DNA of 64,000 nucleotides from NCBI GenBank assembly GCA_963662155.1, contig OY759263.1, positions 34,040,363 to 34,104,362 on the forward strand. Direction: 5' to 3'. A model generated the notes under the pieces. It was not told the origin of the DNA. It did no database searches and was given only the letters and a program-made list of their open reading frames with translations. Shown here in pieces: positions 55,905 through 64,000 of the stretch (within the stretch, counting starts at the first letter, position 1; each line of letters starts with the position of its first letter). Made by a program: the position numbers and the translations under genes. This DNA is from Lamellibrachia columna. Lineage: Eukaryota; Annelida; Polychaeta; Sabellida; Siboglinidae.

Positions 55905-56844
55905 CTCAGTGCACCGAGAGAGTCTATGGAAAATTATGGAGAGCTATGGAATTCCATGCAAGATAATCCACATGGTACAGATGTTATACGAAGATAGTGA
56001 ATGTGCAGTGTTAGACGAAGGTGAGGAATCTGAGTGGTTCAAGGTCAAAACTGGAGTTAAACAAGGAGATGTAATGTCTGGATTTATATTCTTGATAGTA
56101 GTGGACAGGATAATGAGAAACACAACAGCAGGAAACAAAACAGGGATAAGATGGAACTTCACGTCAAAACTAGAGGACCTGGACTTTGTCGACGACATAG
56201 CACTCATGTCATCATGCTACACACACATGCAAACAAAGACAAGACAACTGAATCAATTTGCAGCAAGGACAGGACTAAGAATAAATAAAAAGAAAACTCA
56301 AATATTGAGGATAAACAACAAGTGCGAAAACAGAATACTAATCGATGATCAAGAGCTAAAGGAAGTGGACAAGTATAACTACCTGGGTGCTAACATTAGT
56401 AAGCATGGAGGAGGCGGCGATGACACTGTTGACAGAATTCGTAAAGCTAGGGTATCCTTCGTGAAACTAAAGCACATATGGAGTTCAAATATATACACAT
56501 TGAGATCTAAATTGAGGCTTTTTAACACACTTGTTAAACCAGTGTTGTTGTATGGAAGTGAAGCATGGAAAATTAACGAAGGAGACAACAGAAAGTTAGA
56601 TACATTTTTTTTCAAGTGCTTAAGACGAATCCTACAAATTCGATGGCCATACGTTGTATCAAATCAAGATATTCTGGCAAAAACAAAATTGAAGACAATC
56701 AGCACTGAGGTCAAGTTAAGAAGATGGAAGTGGGTTGGACATATCCTACGAATGGACAAGAACAGCAAATGTGAGACTGCATTAACCTGGACGCCTGAAG
56801 GTAGAAGAAAGGTTGGTCGACCAAAGACAACGTGGCGATATTGA
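55879..56844 (+). pseudogene. RTE reverse transcriptase, second half
   Basis: Starts KKAFDSVHRESLWKIMESYG, then VKTGVKQGDVMSGFIF, the catalytic box LDFVDDIALMS, KYNYLGANISKHGGG, LLYGSEAWKI and RRWKWVGHILRMDKN. The catalytic box reads FVDD where most LINEs have FADD/YADD; both aspartates remain. The stop at 56842-56844 is due to a lost base; the family sequence resumes in the next frame. Confidence 0.9.
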
Positions 56845-57346
56845 AAATGAAAGACGCATACTGGGGTGGAACAGCTGGAACGAAGCCAGACGTGTAGCAG
56901 CTGACAGAGCGAGCTGGAGGAGATGCACTTCGGCCTTATGGGCCACTGGGCCCGAAGAGGATAGGTGAGGTGAGGTAATATATGAAGCTGTGAACACCTA
57001 TACTGCTATGATGTATAATGATGTAAGATGTATAAGTGCGTAAAATCCAATTAATGTGATAACGGTAACATGTCCGAGTAACACTTGCTTTGCGAACAAC
57101 GTAACAACGTGCCCCGTATGATGTAACAACTTGCCCCGCTTACTGGGCTACTTGTTACAGTCGATCGCGCCTGGGAAACTTCACATATCTACCTAGCTAC
57201 AATATGGAATATCAATGGTATGGTACCGTTCATTAATGCGAATAATAAACGTAATATATACGTTGACAGAAATAACGCATGTAACATTCTTTTCATAAAA
57301 AGTTACTTTAACTGAAAATTGTAACAACCAGCCCCTTTCTCCCCTA

Positions 57347-58322
57347 TGGCGCGGCCAATGAAATTAAGATGCCGTGTGTTCAACAAGGGTTTCTACTTGC
57401 GCGATATTCTTTATTGTAGTTGGAAATGGTTATTTTTAGTAACTCTCATAGATAGATCAATAGGCCCCATGCAAACCATAACTTGTGTTTCATTTTACTT
57501 ATATAACCTTACGTCAGGCATTTATCGAGACAAAATCAATGCATATTTTTCCTTCCCAACTCCATGGAATTTTTAAAGATATCGAAATCGAAACGGATTT
57601 TTTCAGAAATAGTCCCCAAAAGCAGAGTTTCTAAAAAAAACCCGCAATAAGAGGATATTACATCCGCTTCCTTGTCCCTCACTAAAATACCCGGGTATGC
57701 TACGTAGAATCAGTCAAATAACGCATGTAACATTCTTTTCATAAAAAGTAGAACGCAGAATCAGTCAGTGCACCAATTACTGGCATACGCAGCAAACGAT
57801 TATCTATGTATTAGCCAACATCGGAAATAGTCAAGAGTCACCAAAGGTACTCTCTGAACCCTTAATACATTAATTAAATACCGACGATAGACGGAAACAA
57901 AAAAAGAAGCATTAACGTACAAGATGTGACGTCACTGACATCCGCCTGCGCGTGAAGACGGATGTCAGCGGCTACTTAATTGACACGTAAAATAGTGCCG
58001 ATGTAGGTCAGGACCGCATTTGTAATAGTGGATACTGCATCGTGTAAAGCTACCACCGAAGTGACAGAACGGCTTTACAGCAAAACATTCTGACGTAAAC
58101 GTCGGAAAAGAAACTTGTGTGCGATTTATTTAGCCTATGACGTGAAATTCGTGCGACACACAAAACCAGAGCGAGCGGCGTATTAATACCACTTTCGTTC
58201 AACGAAGCCAGTGATAGTGGTGGCCGAATTTGTACGGTTGTTGTGGATTTTAAGTGTTAAGTATTTCGATTTGTGCGCGCAGCTTCGTCTTTACGACATC
58301 GGGAGACATACGTCGCGGTAGG
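57347..58322. promoter_or_regulatory. upstream region of the signal-peptide gene
   Basis: A consensus cyclic-AMP response element TGACGTCA lies at 57927-57934, followed directly by a stem-loop with a perfect 9-base stem (TGACATCCG 57936-57944, CGGATGTCA 57959-57967). The 120 bases before the ATG at 58323 are moderately GC-rich and are duplicated upstream of the second exon copy (63000-63087). No TATA box is clear here. Confidence 0.4.
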
Positions 58323-58388
58323 ATGTATGGGCCGTATTATATCTTACTGCTGTTTGTGCTCCTGGTCACCAACAGTTTATGTGAACAG
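58323..58388 (+). CDS. first coding exon with signal peptide, gene unidentified
   Basis: ATG then 22 codons: MYGPYYILLLFVLL followed by VTNSLCEQ, ending at CAG before donor GTAGGT at 58389. The short polar start, hydrophobic run of about 11 and small/polar end (TNSLC) fit a cleavable signal peptide, so the product is secreted or a type I membrane protein. Phase 0 out. The rest of the gene lies to the right, perhaps beyond the window. I do not recognise it. Confidence 0.65.
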
Positions 58389-58389
58389 G

Positions 58390-61300
58390 TAGGTGACGTT
58401 TAGTCGCATAGCTCCGCCGAAATCATGTTGACCCCCGTCGTTCAGTGCAAAGCAATGCGTATTTGCGAACATAATGATTGAATATCGCCTCTTGAATTAT
58501 TGCAGTTCATTTATAAGGGAGACAGAATGCTGTTCGCGGCAAACAAAAGTTCAATATTTATGTAAAACGTAATCATAGGCTATAGCAATTAATTGTGCGT
58601 TGCAATGACACGATGTACGAGTTCCTGTCAGTCATGGTAGGGGATACTCGCACTACTACTGCAACCTATTCGTTTATTATAGAGCCATGCTGCTTAAGAG
58701 AGGTTTATATATTTCCAGTAACTTGTTGGCCAGGTTGTCCATCCATGTTGTGATCTTAGATATTTATAGATATAGGCTTATATATGGCCATCAACCGTTT
58801 ATTACACTTCGTGTCTTTGTGTCAAACAATTGGTTTTGGATCCTTCTGTGCCTGCCACAGGGTGGTGGCAGTGCGTATTCAGGAACACACATTACATTGC
58901 CACTATACACAACACGCTAATGCCTTTAGGGGTATCAAATCACACTGATTGGGTAAATAATGTATATCACATATCATGGAACAATCATTACAATGTATAT
59001 TTTCCATGTTAAAGGTAACTTTGGTTTTTCTCATTCAACTTCAAAAAAGGGTATCATTTTGCATAACTTTTTGACAGTCTAAAACTTGTTTAAGAGGGTC
59101 AGTTAGATAACTTAATCTAGGATGGTAAACTGGCAATGCATTGAGTGACCGGACCCCTCTTCATAATCTTGTTTTGAATAAGCTCTCCATATTCTGCAAT
59201 GAGCCCGAAACCCTCTTGACATGAAACCAAATCTAAATATATGCAAAACCAAATAAATGATATATGATCGTAATGTGATGGTATAATGTCTGTCATAACC
59301 ATCTGCTGTATTGAAAAGAGCTATTTTAACATGTTAATCTAAATTTTCATAAATCAAGCCTGAATAGATTTAGCTGGTTTAAGATTAATTAGGTCATGTT
59401 CTTTGAAAGTTGAACATGTTATATGTGACTGTAATGTCTATATATTGGGTAATGAAATAGCATTTGTAAAATTACTGGTTCAGTTAATACATGACATGTT
59501 ATTCAATGAACTGAATGTTTCAATGTATACTGTTCCCATGTTACTTCAACTCTTCCGTCTTTCTCTGTCTCTAACCTAACGTTACACAATTCCTCTAACA
59601 AAGTCAGTGGTTACAACAGACTAACTCTAACCCCTGCAATGAGGCACTCACTGTTTGATCTATTAACACTTCTGTGTTAACCAAATGTTGTTTGCTAGTT
59701 TGTGGACCAACTTGTGGTAAACTGTGTTAACCCCTCTGCAATTTGTTTATTATTTTTTATTTATAATGACAGCATGTCTAACATTGCAGCAGCAGTGGTG
59801 TTTTTCTGTAGGAAAGGGCACTTAAAAAGACCAGTACGTTTAGTCTTTCTGGATGCTGGTTATTAGTGAATATAATGGTACTTTGAAATGTCAGGTCAAT
59901 ATTTGTCACTTGTATTGTAAAACCTATTTTTTATTTGGTTATGTCTTGAAAGATTTAGAGTGAAAGTTTTGGGGTACATTTTCCACATGAAAGTACCCAC
60001 TTAGACACAATCTCACCAGGATCTCCCTGGTCAGACTTACATGCTGTGTGCATGTGCTGTTTTTCTATTTACTTCCTTCACACGGATCTGAAGTAGACTT
60101 TCTTGTTGACCGGCCTCTCCAGGTGACACTCTGTGTACAGCATATCACTTCAAAAGTTCTAATTCTATGATTTGAACAAACAAGTGCCACACTTATGAGG
60201 CAGATTGAGGCCAATATTATCTTCATACTTATATATGTGGCCTGGGGGGATCACTCTGGTGACATAGTTTTTGATGCACCCCTTTTTATGGTTCTTTTAA
60301 ATACACATACCTCCCCAGAAATATCATGACTGCCCCCCTGGGAATATTTTTATTTACAGCAGATTTTCTAAAGATATTTTTTTTGCTCAATTTATCACTG
60401 TGTCTCACAACCACGATCCTGTGAAGGGACAATCCCAAACAATGTATGAGGTCATTTCCTCTTGAGGCTTTGTATATCCTAGTTTCTACCTGGGAATTGT
60501 TGAGTTGCGGATTTATTACAGTACTCTTAGGAAAATATTCGTTTATCACCCCTACACTGTGGTGAGTCATGTGGGATTTAAATATAACAAAACACTTGAT
60601 ATCTGAAACTGTGGGTTTTTTCAGAGCTGATGTGTAATAAAGTAAATTAACTGTCTTGAGGTAATTTTGTAACTTGTAGATGAGGTAATACTTTATATTA
60701 AAGTGTACTTATTTGTCTGGTATTCCCAGCAACTATCCACTTTATGAATGTCAACACTGCAGAGGTAACATTTTGGAGCTGCTGGCTGGTTTTGTCCCCA
60801 TTTCATGTTGATTAGATTTCCAAGCAAGTACACCAGACAGGACAGGCTTCCCATATATATAAAATGTTTTAAAATTAGCTTTTTGATTATGCAGCCAGTG
60901 TCTTTTAACTAGCAAAGTTCTAATTTGAACCGATCAAGGTGAGTTCGAACAAACTCCACAAAAATGTATAAATTATAAGTATACATAATAAAGTTTTTGT
61001 GCCTAAGCTAAAAGAAACGCTGCTTTAAAAAATTATAAAATAATAATTTAATAAATATTATAAACCATACCAACTATTTTTTATTTTATTTGCAAATCAG
61101 TTGCATTACGTTGAAAGCAACATTATGTTTGCCAGAGATCATGTATGTGAATGTCTTAGCACATTATATTGTCAGTCAGATTTTCTGAATCCTTGGTATC
61201 ACCAGTATGAAGTAAATTAGCATAATATCGTTCAAAAATTGCCGAACTCTACGATTCTCTCAACTTCGTCTGCCATCTTTGCTTTGGTGTTTCCCTGGTA

Positions 61301-62776
61301 TTCCCCAAGATACTGGTTTCATTAAATATGAATCGTCCAATAGGCATTAGGCATCCATGTTACAAATGCCAGGGGTTTTTCCTTGCATGTGCAGACGTCA
61401 CCTTTGCAGCGATCTGTTGCTGACAAGGAAGAAGTAGTTTGTCACAATTGTATTTTATATCGAATTATTATAGATTAGTAAGTACATCACTGATACAGTC
61501 CAACTCAGCCACCTGGCTGCCTGGATAAATCAGCAGGGTTGGGCCTTTAACATGCGCATTTTGCCACAAGTGATATGATCGGCAGGAAGCATTTTAAATC
61601 GGCGGCTGTCGACAAAATGGCCTTAATTTTGAACACTGGGCATCATGGCATGTTGTCAATAATCTGTTAATCAGTTAATAAATGTAGGTAAATGGTTTAT
61701 TTGATATAACATAAGCCAACATCTGCTAGCTGAATGCCACAATCAAGAGGAAAACAGGCCACATTTTGTAGGTACCTTTAGTATGTATTACATACAGTAG
61801 GGATCTATATTATATTGTTCAAGTTCATTATTTTGTGTTATACTATAAATGCCTGTTGTGCATACCATGTAGTGCATACAATGGGCATTACATCTAATAG
61901 CATGCAACATTTTTGTGTTACTTTTTTTTACATAATTTGTATCATACTCAGAGCTGCCAAGTCTTATGCATTTGGCATGAGACACATTTGGTTTTCATCT
62001 CATGTTCTCACACATCTATCTGTAGATCTCATGGCTCACGCATATTGACCATTTCGATAAATTATAAATACAAACAGGTTAATTTCCACGCTCGTATTGG
62101 TAAATTTGATTTTGCACTGAGCGTCCACAGTGATGTTTGACCATGTCTTCCTGCCAGAGTGATCATGATATTAGGACAATACTGGCAATGGACCACCGAT
62201 TGACATTTGAGCCAACAAAACATTTGATAAAATCCAAGAAAGATACATGGGTCATGGACATGTATACAACCAGGCACATATTGGCTGTAGCACAGCTGTG
62301 TTAACAAACCTTGAGCCAGACTGTTGTTTTCAGAGTTTGGATCCTTCCTTGACAGCTCAGTAGTTGTTTCTAAATGTTAAAAATCATACAAGTACTAATT
62401 GTTGTTATGCAAGACAATTGCGCATACATCTCAACCTGCGCTCGCAGTTTACATATGAATTATGTACAAATTCTTTTAATAATTAATTCTGAAAGAAACC
62501 CTCATGGGTTACTCTAGGATCCCAAATTTTTCCAGGTATATTTATGTGACCAGTGATTAAGTGCAATGGAAATTTACTGCAAGTGAAAGATTAATAAGGT
62601 CAATTACTGCAAACATTTGCATTAAAAACCTGTAAAAAAACTTGATACATGCCAGAAAAGGGTTGTCCTGTTTAAATAAACTCCATATTATGCAGTAATT
62701 TTTTTAATAGGCTTTGTAAGATATCAGTTTAACCTCAAAACATTTTTAACTGCAAAAAAATCTCTAAATGTGCCTT

Positions 62777-62850
<74 letters not shown>

Positions 62851-62995
62851 GTGATAAATAATTTTGGAATTCCAATAAGTGTTGTGATAACAAAAGAATT
62901 GACATAGGAGCCAGCTGGCTCCTAGACAAAAACGTTAATGTGGAGGGATGTCTTTTTGGGATATAAGCTCCCAGTGTCTGCAGTCAGTTCAGTTA
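58390..62995. other. long intron-like stretch without recognised gene
   Basis: AT-rich, repeat-poor by the standard of this window, apart from (TA)n at 62785-62847. Bases 58400-58600 are duplicated at 63170-63310. Open frames here are short and lack splice or domain support. Confidence 0.55.
62785..62847. repeat. (TA)n microsatellite
   Basis: About 31 TA units. Confidence 0.97.
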
Positions 62996-63087
62996 ATAGG
63001 TTGAGTAATTATTGTTGCGGCTGAATTTGTAGTTGTTGGTGATTTTAAGTGTTAAATATTTTATTTTGTGCGCTCAGTTTCGTCCTA

Positions 63088-63165
63088 ATGACGGCATACA
63101 TAATACATGGACCGTATTGTGTTTTTCTGCTGTTTCTTTTGGTCACCAGCTGTTTATGTGTACAG
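63088..63165 (+). CDS. duplicate signal-peptide first exon
   Basis: A diverged copy of the exon at 58323: HGPYCVFLLFLLVTSCLCVQ aligns with the earlier GPYYILLLFVLLVTNSLCEQ. The ATG of the first copy is ATA here, but an in-frame ATG lies six codons upstream (63088), so the frame is open for 26 codons up to CAG and a donor GTAGCT at 63166. Flanks are also homologous. It may be an alternative first exon, the first exon of a tandem paralogue, or a decaying copy; frame conservation argues against long-term decay. Confidence 0.45.
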
Positions 63166-63928
63166 GTAGCTGACATTTAGTCTCATAGCTCTGCTCTGAA
63201 TGCCAGCTCTTGAATTATTGCAGTTCATTTATAAGGCAGACAAAATTCTGTTCACGGTAAATAATATTTCTGTAAAACTACACGTAATCATGGGCTAGCG
63301 ATTGAGTCCTGGTGCATTCCAATGACGAACCACAATGGTATTGTTGGGGTCTACCACTAGCCAAGCCTTAAGAGCTGTTTATATACTTTATATTAGGATG
63401 AGTAAATTTTTTTCAATAAATTGTTTCCTGGGACAAATGAGGAATAATTTCATTGTCTTGTAACCGTATCACAAATGAATATTGTACAGGTATGATGTTC
63501 TGTGGCAATATACAATCGTTAGGCATTTATTGTCTAGAACATAAATGAAACAGTTTCACATACTTTTTTAACTATAGGGTGACAAGCACAGACATGATGT
63601 CACACTGTAATAGCCCATCATGAGAAAGTATTATTTTTTATTGCGACATAACCACTGGGAATTCCAGAGTCATGGGTAGTAAGTTAGCAATAAATAAAAA
63701 ATGTGCTGCTAGAGCCAATCATTCATTAATCAGTTGCAGAAATGGTGATTATATCGGCTGATTTTCACTGCTAAAATAGCAGATGTACATTTTTTATGTG
63801 TGATTTGGAGAAGGAATTCAAATAATCATCAATTGATTTGCATGTAATTTCTTGGAATTCTGCATCAAAGAGAGCCTATCTGTGTGGCCTTATACCAAAG
63901 CCTGTAATTTGGCCAATATTTTCTGTAG

Positions 63929-64000
63929 ATAGTGCATACTCCTGGGCCCACACTATGGCCAAGCTTAGAGATATCTTCAAAGGCAGGCCCCCACGTTTTT
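63929..64000 (+). CDS. weak candidate internal exon at the window edge
   Basis: TATTTTCTGTAG at 63918-63929 could be an acceptor. Two of three phases stay open to the edge; phase 0, which would follow either signal-peptide exon, reads IVHTPGPTLWPSLEISSK. Too short to identify. Confidence 0.15.
   Translation, partial: MVHTPGPTLWPSLEISSKAGPHVF

Larger units (their letters stand above)
54082..56978 (+). mobile_element. RTE-type LINE, nearly full length, several frameshifts
   Basis: One endonuclease-reverse transcriptase ORF in four frames: endonuclease (54082-54834), RT first half (54879-55904), RT second half (55879-56844), and a C-terminal tail in a further frame (WNSWNEARRVAADRASWRR, to about 56965). 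The 3' end is short, TAGGTGAGGTGAGGTAAT. No long 3' UTR, as usual for RTE elements. It sits inside the terminal-repeat element. Confidence 0.92.
52328..57344. mobile_element. large TA-flanked terminal-inverted-repeat element
   Basis: The left end GGGGAGACCGGGGCTAGTTG is inverted at the right end as CAACCAGCCCCTTTCTCCCC; a TA dinucleotide flanks each side (52326-52327, 57345-57346). Subterminal copies of GGGGCAAGTTGTTACA point inward at the left (52353, 52673, 52696) and in the opposite direction at the right (about 57077-57160). TA targets suggest the Tc1/mariner/pogo group (inference). No transposase is visible; the interior holds a CR1 tail and an RTE LINE. Confidence 0.8.

Overview
This window is a piece of an animal nuclear genome. 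It has spliced genes with GT/AG introns, a nuclear tRNA gene, many non-LTR retrotransposon (LINE) fragments, tRNA-derived SINEs, DNA-transposon remnants with target-site duplications, and very many micro- and minisatellites. The repeat repertoire (CR1-like LINEs with an esterase ORF1, RTE-type LINEs, composite tRNA-SINEs) suggests an aquatic invertebrate, perhaps a mollusc or other lophotrochozoan. That assignment is inference; no sequence here fixes the species.

Host genes. The main gene is Elongin A (ELOA) on the minus strand. I could reconstruct it as 11 coding exons running from 35695 down to 15618. The exon lengths sum to 2490 bases (829 residues plus stop), every junction keeps the frame, and the product has the TFIIS-like N-terminal domain, a long charged middle, the BC-box, the conserved Elongin_A region and the typical C-terminal end. 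At the left edge (1516-1629) is a probable last coding exon of a plus-strand gene. At the right edge (58323-58388) is a first exon coding for a signal peptide, with a diverged duplicate of that exon and its flanks at 63088-63165. A tRNA-Asp(GTC) gene lies at 40700-40771 on the minus strand.

Layout. 1-1505: a duplicated 39-bp minisatellite in the last intron of the left gene. 1630-4470: no recognised gene. 4471-12540: two CR1-like LINEs on the minus strand, one decayed and one with an open 957-codon ORF2, separated by a 22-bp array and a LINE fragment. 12553-15600: a MITE and non-coding sequence. 15618-35695: Elongin A; its introns hold several minisatellites, two SINEs, a MITE, LINE fragments, a hAT-type element with an intact 8-bp target duplication, and a 0.53-kb tandem duplication. 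35945-39590: a broken LINE, an inverted SINE pair and large (TA)n tracts. 40630-44200: CR1 tail, tRNA-Asp, a long (GT)n, a LINE fragment and a hAT transposase relic. 44985-46125 and 52328-57344: two copies of one terminal-inverted-repeat element. 46500-50190: five short arrays and a LINE relic. 50641-51930: an RTE-like LINE with a CR1 tail nested in it. 57347-64000: upstream region, first exon(s) and intron sequence of the right-hand gene.

The host genes do not form an operon. The window is mostly repeat-on-repeat nesting around one housekeeping gene. I found no CRISPR, defence island or other new multi-gene system. The most informative signals are insertions and duplications whose original state can be read at base level.
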